Made by a program: the position numbers and the translations under genes
Notes under the pieces: generated by a model
What the model saw: only the letters and a program-made list of their open reading frames with translations
Told to the model about the DNA's origin: nothing
Databases searched by the model: none
NCBI GenBank assembly: GCA_902801205.1
Contig: CADCHE010000007.1
Coordinates: 1 to 64,000 of the forward strand
DNA from: an uncultured Bacteroidia bacterium
GTDB taxonomy: Bacteria; Bacteroidota; Bacteroidia; Bacteroidales; UBA932
DNA length: 64,000 nt
Direction of reading: 5' to 3'
In this document: piece by piece, positions 42,245 to 50,691 of the stretch
Numbering within the stretch: the first letter of the stretch is position 1
How the letters are laid out: each line of letters starts with the position of its first letter

Positions 42245-43129
42245 CTAATCTTTTTCGAACAGGGAGAGCGCTTCCGGGATGCGCAGCGCCTCTTCGGCGG
42301 AGAATCCGCCGGAGCGGGTGCGCCGCAGGGCATACAGGTGGGCGCCGCTCCCCAGGGCTTCGCCCAGGTCGCGCGCCAGTGCCCGGATGTAGGTGCCTTT
42401 GCTGCAGGCGATCCGGAGTTCGGCGTGGGGGAGCCCCAGGCCGGAGGTGTCCGTGACGACGATGTTCGGATTGGGACGCAGGAGCGGGTCTTCCCCGGGG
42501 ACGGGGACCGGGTCCGTTCCGAAGGACAGCAGTTCCAGGGCGTCGATCCGGATCTGCTGGCGGCTCAGCTGCGCGGCAACGGTGTGGTCGAAATCTTCCA
42601 TTGTGTCCGTCTTCTGCTTCTGCGCCGCTTTGTATTGCTTGCGGGCCAGCTCATAGGCCCGGATGCCGTCCACCGACTTGGCGGAGAACAGCGGGGCCAC
42701 CTGCTCCTGCTCTCCGAGGAAGCCGGGCAGGACTTCCCGGATGCGCTCTGCGTCGATGCCGTCCGTCGGCCAGCGGTGGTCGACGGCTTTTTCCAGGTCA
42801 TAGGAAGGAGTGGTCGCCCCGAAGGACAGGCCGGCAATGTATTCCTTCCCTTCCTTCTGGAGGGCCTCCGCCAGGCGGGTCGCCTTTCCGATGCAGACGA
42901 GCAGGACGCCGGTCGCCAGCGGGTCCAGCGTTCCGGCATGGCCTACTTTGAGGTTCCGTTTGCGGAAATGGCGGATGGCGGCCCACTTGAGTTTGCGGAT
43001 CACGTCGGCCGATGTCCACCGGTATGGCTTGTCCACAGGCAGGATGATTCCTTCCGGATACGCCTCCAGGTCGCGGGAGAGCGTCTGCGGAAGGAACCTT
43101 CTGTCTGCGATACGGGCCTGGATTTCCAA
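42245..43129 (-). CDS. truB: tRNA pseudouridine(55) synthase
   Basis: This enzyme makes pseudouridine 55 in the T loop of tRNAs. The catalytic motif LKVGHAGTLDPLATGVLL with Asp is intact, plus ILPVDKPYRWTSADV, KEYIAGLSFG and VAPLFSAKSVDGIRAYELAR. No ATG is available for the family-like N-terminus: the choices are TTG 43129, 7 nt after the rpiB stop, or GTG 43180 inside rpiB. I chose TTG for minimal overlap, giving 294 aa. An insertion of charged residues around QKQKTDTMEDF and a C-terminus with ALRRTRSGGFSAEEAL are normal. It is last in the cvpA-tsaB-rpiB-truB run. Confidence 0.88.
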   Translation of the reverse strand: MEIQARIADRRFLPQTLSRDLEAYPEGIILPVDKPYRWTSADVIRKLKWAAIRHFRKRNLKVGHAGTLDPLATGVLLVCIGKATRLAEALQKEGKEYIAGLSFGATTPSYDLEKAVDHRWPTDGIDAERIREVLPGFLGEQEQVAPLFSAKSVDGIRAYELARKQYKAAQKQKTDTMEDFDHTVAAQLSRQQIRIDALELLSFGTDPVPVPGEDPLLRPNPNIVVTDTSGLGLPHAELRIACSKGTYIRALARDLGEALGSGAHLYALRRTRSGGFSAEEALRIPEALSLFEKD

Positions 43130-43136
43130 GGCGCCG

Positions 43137-43571
43137 TTATTTGACGGGAATCTTGTCGATCCGGCGCTGGTGGCGTCCACCCTCGAATTCGGTCTTCAGC
43201 CAGCTGTTGAGGATGTGGGTGGCCATCGAATAGGAGATGAAGCGGGCGGGCATGACCAGCACGTTGGCGTTGTTGTGCGCCTTGGCGAGCCGGGCGATTT
43301 CCGTGCCCCAGCACAGCGCCGCACGGACGCTCTGGTGCTTGTTCAGCGTCATGCTGATGCCGTTCCCGGAGCCGCACAGGGCGACGCCCAGGTCCACTTC
43401 CTTGCGGTCGATCGCTCCGCCCAGGGCGTGTGCGAAGTCGGGATAATCACAGCTCTCTTTCGAGTAGGTGCCGAAGTCCACCACCTCGAATCCTTTCTTT
43501 TTGAGCAGGGCCGCGAGGCGTACCCTGTAGTCATAGCCGGCGTGGTCGCTGGCAAGTCCGATTTTTGTCAT
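43137..43571 (-). CDS. rpiB: Ribose-5-phosphate isomerase B
   Basis: A 144-aa cytosolic enzyme interconverting ribose-5-phosphate and ribulose-5-phosphate in the pentose phosphate pathway. Typical elements are the opening IGLASDHAGYDYR, VVDFGTYSKESCDYPDFA, the catalytic Cys in ALCGSGNGISM, and NKHQSVRAALCW, plus AHNNANVLVMPAR. The longer open frame upstream is not needed. It starts 11 bp after the tsaB stop. Confidence 0.95.
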   Translation of the reverse strand: MTKIGLASDHAGYDYRVRLAALLKKKGFEVVDFGTYSKESCDYPDFAHALGGAIDRKEVDLGVALCGSGNGISMTLNKHQSVRAALCWGTEIARLAKAHNNANVLVMPARFISYSMATHILNSWLKTEFEGGRHQRRIDKIPVK

Positions 43572-43582
43572 ATCTTCTTGAT

Positions 43583-44278
43583 TTAGAATAATTTCTTTTT
43601 GCTTACCGTCGTCATGAACTCCTTGAGGTAGAACGGTTCGAAATACGCAACGTCCTCGAACCGGCCTTCGCGCAGGGCGGCGCGGGCGGGAACGAGCATG
43701 GCGGAGGCGTCCGGTTCGCAGGCTACGAACGAGGCACCGGGCGCGGCGAGGGTCTCCGCACATTTCGCAGCGCCGTCACCGAGGAAGAGCACGGGCCCTG
43801 CTTCCCGTTCGGCCCGGAACGAGTCCGCGTCCACGATGCGGGCGGTGGTCGGGGTCAGCTGTTTCCCGTCGGGGGAGAAGACGGCCGTGTACACTTCCAT
43901 GCGCCGCGCGTCGACCATGGGGACGACATAGCGGCATTCCGGCGTCACCAGGTTGTCACGCACCGCCTGCCAGAACAAGGTCTCCAGGGTACTCACGGCC
44001 ACCAGGGGAATGCCGGCGCCGAAGCAGAGGCCTTTTGCCGTGGAACTGCCTACGCGGAGCCCGGTGTAGGAGCCGGGACCTTTTCCGACGCAGACGGCGT
44101 CGCAGTCCGCGGCGCGCCAACCCGCCTCGTCCAGCATTTCCTGTACGAAGACGGCGGTCAGGGAGGCGTGTGCCCGGGGCGTTTCGCTGTATCGCCGCGC
44201 AATGATCTCTCCGCCTTCCGAAAGGGCGGTGGAGCAGCGTGCGGTCGAGGTTTCTATGAACAGGATCCGTTCACTCAT
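43583..44278 (-). CDS. tsaB: tRNA t6A biosynthesis protein TsaB
   Basis: A 231-aa ASKHA-fold protein that with TsaD and TsaE makes threonylcarbamoyl-adenosine 37 in tRNAs. Motifs are the opening ILFIETSTARCSTALSEGG, HASLTAVFVQEML, VGKGPGSYTGLRVGSSTAKGLCFG, VAVSTLETL and VVPMVDARRMEVYTA. Its start overlaps the cvpA stop by four bases (ATGA), which fixes the start codon. Confidence 0.95.
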   Translation of the reverse strand: MSERILFIETSTARCSTALSEGGEIIARRYSETPRAHASLTAVFVQEMLDEAGWRAADCDAVCVGKGPGSYTGLRVGSSTAKGLCFGAGIPLVAVSTLETLFWQAVRDNLVTPECRYVVPMVDARRMEVYTAVFSPDGKQLTPTTARIVDADSFRAEREAGPVLFLGDGAAKCAETLAAPGASFVACEPDASAMLVPARAALREGRFEDVAYFEPFYLKEFMTTVSKKKLF

Positions 44279-44769
44279 TTGTGCATTACGATTTCTTTGA
44301 GGTAGGGGAACACCAGGTCGACGGCGTCCTTGAGCGGTCCGTACAGGACGGATTCGTCGATGGTCTGCTGCGGGACGAGGGAGAACTTGCTGTTGAGCGC
44401 GTCGAAGACGATCACCAGCAGCCCGACGACCAGGAAGGCTTTCAGGAAGGACAGCACCGCGCCGAGCAGCTTGTCGGCCCAGCCCAGCATGGCGACTTTG
44501 AGTACTTTCTCAAGCCCTTTCCCGAGCAGGTTCAGGGCCAGCGACACGGCCACCAGGATGACGGCGAAGGCCGCCGCCCGGAGCCAGGCGCCGGAAAGTT
44601 CCAGATATCCGCCGAGCCATGCTCCGACAGGTTCGGAGAAACGGAAGGCGAGCCAGGCGCCCAGGATGATGGACAGCAGTGCCACCGCCTGGGGAATGAA
44701 TCCCTTGGTGATCCCCTGGATGAGGGCTGGTACGAAACAGACCAGGAGGATGATATCAATGATGTTCAT
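44275..44769 (-). CDS. CvpA family membrane protein
   Basis: A 164-aa inner-membrane protein with four hydrophobic helices. CvpA features are the N-terminal DIILLVCFVPALIQGITKGF, the Gly-Ala-rich ILGAWLAFRF, and the third segment with GWADKLLGAVLSFLKAFLVV. The family is linked to colicin V production in E. coli and to envelope integrity. It is first in a four-gene minus-strand operon with tRNA-modification genes and is divergent from ileS. Confidence 0.9.
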   Translation of the reverse strand: MNIIDIILLVCFVPALIQGITKGFIPQAVALLSIILGAWLAFRFSEPVGAWLGGYLELSGAWLRAAAFAVILVAVSLALNLLGKGLEKVLKVAMLGWADKLLGAVLSFLKAFLVVGLLVIVFDALNSKFSLVPQQTIDESVLYGPLKDAVDLVFPYLKEIVMHK

Positions 44770-44779
44770 GGTTCCCGTA

Positions 44780-44810
44780 TTGATAAATCCTTTGGAATTG
44801 TGTATCTTTG
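44780..44810 (+). promoter_or_regulatory. Promoter of the ileS operon
   Basis: TTG (44780-44782) and TATCTTTG (44803-44810) are separated by 20 bases, close to the consensus. The leader to the ATG at 44873 is about 55 nt. I see no T-box, as expected for this phylum. Confidence 0.6.
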
Positions 44811-44872
44811 CATCCTTATTGGAGATACCGGATGTAATGATGTGATTCCGGATGCAAAATTAGAAATTTATT

Positions 44873-47800
44873 ATGACATTCAAAGAGTATAAGGGGCTTG
44901 ATCTGGTGGAGGCCGGCAATGAAATCCTGGCCAGGTGGAAGAAGAACCATGCGTTCGAGAAGTCGTTGGAACTCCGCGAGGGGGCGCCGGACTTCGTGTT
45001 CTTCGAAGGTCCGCCTTCCGCCAACGGCAAGCCGGGCATCCATCATGTGATGGCGCGTTCGATCAAGGACGCCATCTGCCGCTACAAGACGCAGACGGGC
45101 TACCGGGTGGCGCGCCGCGCCGGCTGGGACACCCACGGGCTGCCGGTGGAGATCGGTGTGGAAAAGAAACTCGGCATCCACAAGGACGACATCGGAACGA
45201 AGATATCCGTCGAGGAATACAACCGCACCTGCCGTAGCGAGGTCATGAAATACACCCGCGAGTGGGAGACGATGACCGAGCGGGTCGGTTACTGGGTGGA
45301 CATGAAGGATCCGTACATCACGTACGACAACCGGTATATCGAGACGTTGTGGTACCTGCTCCGGAAGATCTACGACAAGGGGCTACTCTACAAGGGCTAC
45401 TCCATCCAGCCGTATTCTCCTTCCGACGGCACCGGCCTGAGTTCGCACGAACTCAACCAGCCCGGCTGCTACCGCGACGTGACCGACACCACCGCCACCG
45501 TCCAGTTCGCGCTGGAGCGTGACGCGGCCTCCGAGAAACTCTTCGCCGGCGCGGACGCCCCGGTGTACATGCTGGCCTGGACCACGACGCCCTGGACCCT
45601 TCCGTCCAACACGGCGCTCTGCGTGGGACCGAAGATCGAGTATGTCCGCGTCCTTTCCTTCAACCCCTATACCGGCGAGCCGGCCGTCTACGTGCTGGCC
45701 AAGGCGCTGGTGGGGACCTGGTTCAACCCCAAGGCGGCGGAACTCCCGCTGGAAGACTACCGGAAGGGCGACAAGCTCGTGCCTTTCCGCGTGCTGGACG
45801 GCGTCTTCACCGGTGCCGACCTGGTGGGCATCCGCTACCGCCAGCTGATTCCCTGGTTCACCCCGGACGGGGAAGGGGAGGCCTTCCGCGTCATCTCCGG
45901 CGACTATGTGACGACCGAGGACGGTACGGGTATCGTCCATATCGCCCCGACGTTCGGCGCCGATGACAAGCGCGTGGCCGCCGCCTTCGGCGTTCCCGGC
46001 ATCATGGTGACCGACAAGGAAGGGAAGAAGCAGGCGCAGGTCGACCACGACGGCCGCTTCTACCCGGTCGCGGACCTGGATCCGGACTATGCCGCCCGGT
46101 ACGTGGACGCGTCTTATGCGGAATACGCCGGCCGCTTCGTCAAGAATGCCTTCGACGACAGCCTGCCCGCCGACGCGCCGACCCTCGATATCGACCTCTG
46201 CCTGATGATGAAGGCGGACGGACGCCTGTTCCGGATGCTCAAGCACGTGCACAGCTATCCGCACAGCTGGCGGACGGACAAGCCCGTCCTGTATTATCCG
46301 CTCGACGCCTGGTTCATCCGCACGACGGCGGTGAAGGACGAGATGGTCGCCCTGAACAATACGATCACCTGGAAGCCGGAATCCACCGGCACGGGCCGGT
46401 TCGGCCAGTGGCTGGAGAACATCCAGGACTGGAATCTCAGCCGCAGCCGCTTCTGGGGAACCCCGCTGCCGATCTGGCGGACCGAAGACGGGAAGGAAGA
46501 GAAATGCATCGGTTCCGTCAAGGAACTGTACAACGAGATCGAAAAGGCGGTCGCCGCCGGCATCATGCCTTCCAATCCGTTGAAGGAGAAGGGCTTCGAT
46601 CCGGAAGACATGTCCCTGGAAAATTATGACCGGATCGACCTGCACCGTCCGTACGTGGACCAGATCTTCCTGGTCTCCGACACCGGTCGCAAGATGGTGC
46701 GCGAGTCCGACTTGATCGACGTCTGGTTCGATTCCGGTTCGATGCCGTATGCCCAGGAGGGGCTCCGCAATCTCGGCAAGCCACAGTTCGGCTGCACGGC
46801 CGACTTCATCGCCGAGGGCGTCGACCAGACCCGCGGCTGGTTCTACACGCTGCACGCCATCCATACGATGGTGTCCGGCACGCCTGCGTTCCGCCGCGTG
46901 ATCTCGAACGGCCTGGTGCTCGACAAGAACGGCAACAAGATGAGCAAGCGGCTCGGCAACGCCGTGGATCCGTTCGAGCAGCTGGACAAATACGGTGCCG
47001 ATGCGCTGCGCTGGTACATGCTCACGAACGCCCAGCCTTGGGACAACCTCAAGTTCGACGAGGCGGGCGTGGACGAGGTTCGCCGCAAATTCTTCGGAAC
47101 CCTGTACAATACCTATTCCTTCTTTGCGCTCTATGCGAACGTGGACGGCTTCGATCCGGCCGCGCCGGCGGTTCCCTATGCCGTGCGCCCGGAGATCGAC
47201 CGCTGGATCGTCTCGCTCCTGAACACCCTGAAGAAGCAGGTACGGGCCGCCTATGAGGATTACGACATCACCACGGCCGGCCGCCTGATCCAGGATTTCG
47301 TCTGCGACCACCTGAGCAACTGGTACGTCCGCCTGAACCGCAAGCGTTTCTGGGGCGGCGGATTGACGCAGGACAAGCTGGCGGCTTACCAGACCCTGTA
47401 CGAGGTGCTGGTGACGGTGGCGGAGCTTTCCGCCCCGATCGCGCCGTTCTATATGGACCGTCTCTACCTGGACCTCGTCCCCGACGGGGCCGAGTCCGTC
47501 CATTATGTGACGATGCCCGATTGCGACGGGCAGGTGGTGGACAAGGCGCTGGAAGAGCGGATGGAGCTGGCGCAGAAAGCGTCTTCCCTGGTGCTTTCCC
47601 TCCGCCGCAAGGTCTCCATCAAGGTGCGCCAGCCGCTCGGCCGCATGGTCATCCCCGTGATGTCCGAGAGCGTCCGCGCGCAGCTGGAGAAGGTCAAGGG
47701 CCTGATCCTCGGAGAAGTGAACGTGAAGGACGTGGAGTTCCTGACGGACACGACCGGCATCATCACGAAGAAGATCAAGCCGAACTTCAAGACGCTCGGA

Positions 47801-48319
47801 AAAGTGTATGGCAAGCAGATGAAGGAAATCGCCGCAGCGTTCGGCGCCATGGACCAGGCCACCATCTCCGCCGTCCAGGCCGCCGAGGTGGCCGGCGAGG
47901 CCTACACGCTTGCGCTCCCTTCCGGTCCGGTCGAACTGCACGTCGGCGACTATGAGATCTCCTCGCAGGACATGCCCGGGTGGCTCGTGGCCTCTGACGG
48001 TCCGCTGACCATCGCCCTCGATATTACGCTGACGGACGCGCTCCGGCGCGAAGGCACTGCGCGAGAACTGGTTAACCGGATTCAGAATCTTCGCAAAGAG
48101 AGCGGATTCGAGGTGACGGATCAAATAGAAGTTTGTATATTTGCAGAAGAAAAGGCGTCCGGCGAGATCGCTGCATCCCTGGCTGACTACGGAGACTACC
48201 TCCGTGCGCAGACCTTGGCGGTTTCCGTCGCGCAGGGCCCTCTGGAAGGTGCGCCTGCGGACGCTTCCCCGGTTGAATGGGATGAGGGGGAAGTGCGGAT
48301 CGCCTTGAAGAAACAATAG
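44873..48319 (+). CDS. ileS: Isoleucyl-tRNA synthetase
   Basis: A 1,148-aa class I aminoacyl-tRNA synthetase that charges tRNA-Ile. The HIGH-type motif is GKPGIHHVMARS near residue 60, the KMSKR motif is NKMSKRLGNAVDPF near 690, and the CP1 editing domain has MLAWTTTPWTLPSNTALCVG. The anticodon-binding region and a long C-terminal extension (RRKVSIKVRQPLGRM) match the long eukaryote-like type usual in Bacteroidota. That type is often linked with mupirocin tolerance, though this cannot be judged here. It is followed by the dksA-like gene. Confidence 0.97.
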   Translation: MTFKEYKGLDLVEAGNEILARWKKNHAFEKSLELREGAPDFVFFEGPPSANGKPGIHHVMARSIKDAICRYKTQTGYRVARRAGWDTHGLPVEIGVEKKLGIHKDDIGTKISVEEYNRTCRSEVMKYTREWETMTERVGYWVDMKDPYITYDNRYIETLWYLLRKIYDKGLLYKGYSIQPYSPSDGTGLSSHELNQPGCYRDVTDTTATVQFALERDAASEKLFAGADAPVYMLAWTTTPWTLPSNTALCVGPKIEYVRVLSFNPYTGEPAVYVLAKALVGTWFNPKAAELPLEDYRKGDKLVPFRVLDGVFTGADLVGIRYRQLIPWFTPDGEGEAFRVISGDYVTTEDGTGIVHIAPTFGADDKRVAAAFGVPGIMVTDKEGKKQAQVDHDGRFYPVADLDPDYAARYVDASYAEYAGRFVKNAFDDSLPADAPTLDIDLCLMMKADGRLFRMLKHVHSYPHSWRTDKPVLYYPLDAWFIRTTAVKDEMVALNNTITWKPESTGTGRFGQWLENIQDWNLSRSRFWGTPLPIWRTEDGKEEKCIGSVKELYNEIEKAVAAGIMPSNPLKEKGFDPEDMSLENYDRIDLHRPYVDQIFLVSDTGRKMVRESDLIDVWFDSGSMPYAQEGLRNLGKPQFGCTADFIAEGVDQTRGWFYTLHAIHTMVSGTPAFRRVISNGLVLDKNGNKMSKRLGNAVDPFEQLDKYGADALRWYMLTNAQPWDNLKFDEAGVDEVRRKFFGTLYNTYSFFALYANVDGFDPAAPAVPYAVRPEIDRWIVSLLNTLKKQVRAAYEDYDITTAGRLIQDFVCDHLSNWYVRLNRKRFWGGGLTQDKLAAYQTLYEVLVTVAELSAPIAPFYMDRLYLDLVPDGAESVHYVTMPDCDGQVVDKALEERMELAQKASSLVLSLRRKVSIKVRQPLGRMVIPVMSESVRAQLEKVKGLILGEVNVKDVEFLTDTTGIITKKIKPNFKTLGKVYGKQMKEIAAAFGAMDQATISAVQAAEVAGEAYTLALPSGPVELHVGDYEISSQDMPGWLVASDGPLTIALDITLTDALRREGTARELVNRIQNLRKESGFEVTDQIEVCIFAEEKASGEIAASLADYGDYLRAQTLAVSVAQGPLEGAPADASPVEWDEGEVRIALKKQ

Positions 48320-48339
48320 TGGCCCTTAATTTGTCGAGT

Positions 48340-48768
48340 ATGGAAGAAGAAGTTAAAGGGATTGCGCCTGAGAGCGTGAAGACCCGTTACACTGACGAGG
48401 AACTTGCCGAGTTCAAGGGGATCATCAATGAGATGCTCCAGAAAGCCCGGAAGGAGTACGACACACTGCGCCGGGTGGTCATGCACAACGGTAGCAACGA
48501 CATCGAGGACACGACCCCCTCTTTCAAGACAGTCGAGGACGACGGCGCCTACCAGCTTTCCAAGGAGGAAGCGAGTCAGTTGGCGCAGCGCCAGTACAAG
48601 TTCATCCAGAACCTGGAAGCTGCCCTGGTCCGGATCGAGAACAAGACGTACGGGATCTGCCGGGTGACCGGGGAACTGATTCCCAAGGAACGTCTCCGCC
48701 TCGTTCCGCATGCTACGCTGACGGTCAAGGCTAAGGAAATGCTTGCCCGCAAGGGGCAGAATCATTAA
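48340..48768 (+). CDS. DksA/TraR family protein, zinc ligands lost
   Basis: A 142-aa protein of the DksA/TraR family, usually binding RNA polymerase in the stringent response. It has a coiled-coil N-terminal half with the acidic tip region and a C-terminal globular part, KTYGICRVTGELIPKERLRLVPHATLTVKAKE. Only the first cysteine of the four-Cys zinc site remains. The others are Thr, or His-Ala-Thr-Leu-Thr in place of C-x-x-C, a pattern common to Bacteroidota members. ATG 48340 is preferred over a GTG that overlaps the ileS stop. It lies between ileS and lspA. Confidence 0.88.
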   Translation: MEEEVKGIAPESVKTRYTDEELAEFKGIINEMLQKARKEYDTLRRVVMHNGSNDIEDTTPSFKTVEDDGAYQLSKEEASQLAQRQYKFIQNLEAALVRIENKTYGICRVTGELIPKERLRLVPHATLTVKAKEMLARKGQNH

Positions 48769-48777
48769 CCGATTGTG

Positions 48778-49446
48778 ATGACTGGAACGAAGTCGGTGTC
48801 TTCTGCAAAATCGAAAGGCTTGCGGCTCCTGTCGCTGGGTGTCCTGTTGGTGGTGATCGATCAGGTGATCAAAATCCTGGTCAAGACCAACATGTCCATT
48901 GGGGAACATTTCAGCGTCATCGGAAACTGGTTCCAGATCCTTTTCATCGAGAACGAGGGCATGGCCTTCGGCATGAAGTTCGGCGGGATGACTGGCAAGT
49001 TCCTGCTGACCCTCTTCCGGCTGGTCCTCTTCGGCTTCCTGTGCTGGTGGATCTTCTCCCTGGCCCGCCGCTCCCGCGATGCGGATGGCCGGCCTGCCCT
49101 TTGGACCGACAACACCCCGCTGGTTCCCGACGGCCTGTTGGTCGGCCTGACCCTCATCACCGCCGGTGCGCTCGGAAACATCATCGACAGTCTGTTTTAC
49201 GGTGTTATCTTCGATTATGCTCCGCTGATGTTCGGTCGCGTGGTGGACATGTTCTACTTCCCGATCATCGATGCGGACTGGCCTGCCTGGATGCCCTTCG
49301 TGGGGGGCAGGCACTTCATCTTCTTCGCACCGGTGTTCAACTTCGCCGACAGCTGTGTCACCGTCGGTGCCTTTTATTTGATTTTCTTCCAGCATAAGTT
49401 TTTCCTTCGGGAAGAGAAGAAAGATACGGACAAGAAATCCGATTGA
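48778..49446 (+). CDS. lspA: Lipoprotein signal peptidase
   Basis: An inner-membrane aspartyl protease of 222 aa that removes signal peptides from diacylated prolipoproteins. Family motifs are VVIDQVIKILV, IENEGMAFGM, GALGNIIDSLFYGVIFD (catalytic Asp), VVDMFYFPI and FNFADSCVTVGAF (second catalytic Asp). Four membrane segments are visible. A central insertion (RRSRDADGRPALWTDNTPLVPDG) is typical of the phylum's LspA. It ends five bases before tRNA-Ser. The window's many lipoproteins are its likely substrates. Confidence 0.96.
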   Translation: MTGTKSVSSAKSKGLRLLSLGVLLVVIDQVIKILVKTNMSIGEHFSVIGNWFQILFIENEGMAFGMKFGGMTGKFLLTLFRLVLFGFLCWWIFSLARRSRDADGRPALWTDNTPLVPDGLLVGLTLITAGALGNIIDSLFYGVIFDYAPLMFGRVVDMFYFPIIDADWPAWMPFVGGRHFIFFAPVFNFADSCVTVGAFYLIFFQHKFFLREEKKDTDKKSD

Positions 49447-49451
49447 TATCC

Positions 49452-49536
49452 GGAGGTGTGGCCGAGTGGTCGATGGCGGCAGTCTTGAAAACTGTTGAAC
49501 GGCAACGTTCCGGGGGTTCGAATCCCTCCGCCTCCG
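49452..49536 (+). tRNA. tRNA-Ser (anticodon TGA)
   Basis: This is an 85-nt class II tRNA. Acceptor GGAGGTG pairs with CGCCTCC. The anticodon loop CTTGAAA has anticodon TGA, a long variable arm (GAACGGCAACGTTC) is present, and the T arm is CGGGGGTTCGAATCCCTCCG. The discriminator is G49536 and the CCA tail is not encoded. Confidence 0.97.
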
Positions 49537-49594
49537 CTCCAGAAGCAGCGCAAAATGCGCTGCTTCTTTCGCTTTGGCTCCGGGATTCGAACCC
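49514..49594. repeat. 81-nt imperfect palindrome containing two T-arm sequences
   Basis: The left arm is GGGTTCGAATCCC (the tRNA-Ser T arm), 14 nt of spacer and AGAAGCAGCGCA. The right arm, read on the minus strand, is the same GGGTTCGAATCCC, a different 14-nt spacer and AGAAGCAGCGCA. The symmetry axis is A49554. The right half therefore resembles the 3' end of a second tRNA in reverse orientation. No further tRNA sequence is seen beyond it. Confidence 0.8.
49541..49575 (+). terminator. Terminator after tRNA-Ser
   Basis: A perfect 12-bp stem AGAAGCAGCGCA with loop AAA (49541-49567) is followed by the T-rich TTCGCTTT. It lies 4 nt past the tRNA and probably ends the lspA-tRNA transcript. The hairpin is the centre of a larger 81-nt palindrome (49514-49594). 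Confidence 0.75.
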
Positions 49595-49602
49595 TTTTCC
49601 TT

Positions 49603-49910
49603 CCCCTCGCCGCTATGCGGCGGTCCCCCAGGGGACATGCCGATTCCGCTTCGCTCCATCGGGTGCCTTTCGGTCGTCGCATCGCTCCTCCCTCCCGTCA
49701 CGGCGCTGATGCGCCTGCTTCGCAAAGGGCGGAATCCCGGGAGGCGGAGGGATTTTCCTTTTTCTCCTCCTCCCCCTCGCCGCTATGCGGCGGTCCCCCA
49801 GGGGACATGCCGATTCCGCTTTGCTCCATCGGGTGCCTTTCGGTCGTCGCATCGCTCCTCCCTCCCGGCACGGCGCTGAGGCGCCTGCTTCGCAAAGGGC
49901 GGAATCCCGG
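49603..49910. repeat. Two long direct repeats of ~138 bp, 170 bp apart
   Basis: Positions 49603-49740 and 49773-49910 are nearly identical (a handful of substitutions). They begin CCCCTCGCCGCTATGCGG and end AAGGGCGGAATCCCGG. Between and after them are short purine-rich or T-rich tracts. A 16-base word in them (minus strand GATGGAGCGAAGCGGA) also occurs at 190-205. No gene overlaps this stretch; the open frames through it are products of the repeats. No transposase or other mobile gene is next to it. Confidence 0.85.
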
Positions 49911-49928
49911 GGGACGGAGGGGGCTCCC

Positions 49929-49952
49929 GGCGCTGAGGCGCCTGCTTTTTTT
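49929..49952 (+). terminator. Rho-independent-type hairpin after the direct repeats
   Basis: Stem GGCGC, loop TGAG, stem GCGCC, then TG, C and seven T residues. It lies just upstream of the promoter for the next gene and would insulate it from the upstream transcript. The inverted repeat is derived from the repeat unit's own sequence. Confidence 0.55.
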
Positions 49953-49974
49953 GTGGAAGAAAAATCAAATTAAA

Positions 49975-50006
49975 TTTGGTTTATAACATAAACTTGTTTA
50001 TATTTG
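49975..50006 (+). promoter_or_regulatory. Promoter of the membrane protein-regulator pair
   Basis: TTTG (49975-49978) and TATATTTG (49999-50006) are separated by 20 bases. The leader to the ATG at 50071 is about 58 nt. Confidence 0.6.
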
Positions 50007-50070
50007 TACCGTGACAGGGGAAGACTGCGCAGCTTCACTTGCCGCATAAACACGTTAAACAGTTGATACA

Positions 50071-50688
50071 ATGGAACAGAACAACGAAATGACGGCTCAG
50101 GAGAGCCTTCAGCTTATCGCTCGGACCCTTGATAACAGCCGTAAGGACATTCTTCGCGGCAGTGCGAAGTATTATGTGCTCTGGGGGGCGTTACTCACGC
50201 TCTTCTCTCTGCTAGTATATATTTTATGGAAGCATACCGGTAACGCCTATTGGAATAATCTATGGTTCATCATGCCGGTCATCGGATTCCTTCTGGCCAA
50301 GGGGATGGAGGGAAGGGAAGGTGCGGTGCGCTCTGAAAACGTCATCAGCCGCATTTCCGGAGGCATCTGGTCAGCATTCGGCATCTTCGCCTGTTCAGTC
50401 GCCCTCTTCCACCTTCTTTTCCCTCTCATCAATGCGAACCCTATCGGGACCATCGCCGTCGGCACCAGCCTTTCGGCCCAGATTATCCTCCTGTTCGGCT
50501 TTGCCGAGGCAATCAATGGCATTGCCCTGAAGAACTGGGCTGTCACGATCGCAGGTTTCCTGACAGGGATAGGTGGGCTCGCCCTCTATTATGGTATCGG
50601 CCTTTACGAGGAGCAGATGTTCCTTTTCACCTTCGCGGGTGTGGTCCTGGCAGCTACCGGACTGATTGTCAAACACCAGTACAAATAG
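50071..50688 (+). CDS. Multi-pass membrane protein, unknown function
   Basis: A 205-aa protein with a short soluble N-terminus (EMTAQESLQLIARTLDNSRKD) and about six membrane helices (starting YYVLWGALLTLFSLLVYIL). I recognise no catalytic residues. The next gene, a small winged-helix regulator, starts 3 bp after its stop. This pairing of a membrane protein with a HTH_34-type regulator is frequent in Bacteroidota. Codon and base use look less GC-rich than the neighbourhood, hinting at different constraint or origin. Confidence 0.8.
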   Translation: MEQNNEMTAQESLQLIARTLDNSRKDILRGSAKYYVLWGALLTLFSLLVYILWKHTGNAYWNNLWFIMPVIGFLLAKGMEGREGAVRSENVISRISGGIWSAFGIFACSVALFHLLFPLINANPIGTIAVGTSLSAQIILLFGFAEAINGIALKNWAVTIAGFLTGIGGLALYYGIGLYEEQMFLFTFAGVVLAATGLIVKHQYK

Positions 50689-50691
50689 CCC

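Noticed and set aside
43130-43180. Longer truB starting with GTG inside rpiB
   Set aside because: It would overlap rpiB by 44 bases and adds residues not like the family N-terminus. The TTG start is preferred but not proven.
49443-49986. Several overlapping frames across tRNA-Ser and the direct repeats
   Set aside because: They are periodic products of the repeats and overlap the tRNA; none has a domain or a promoter of its own.
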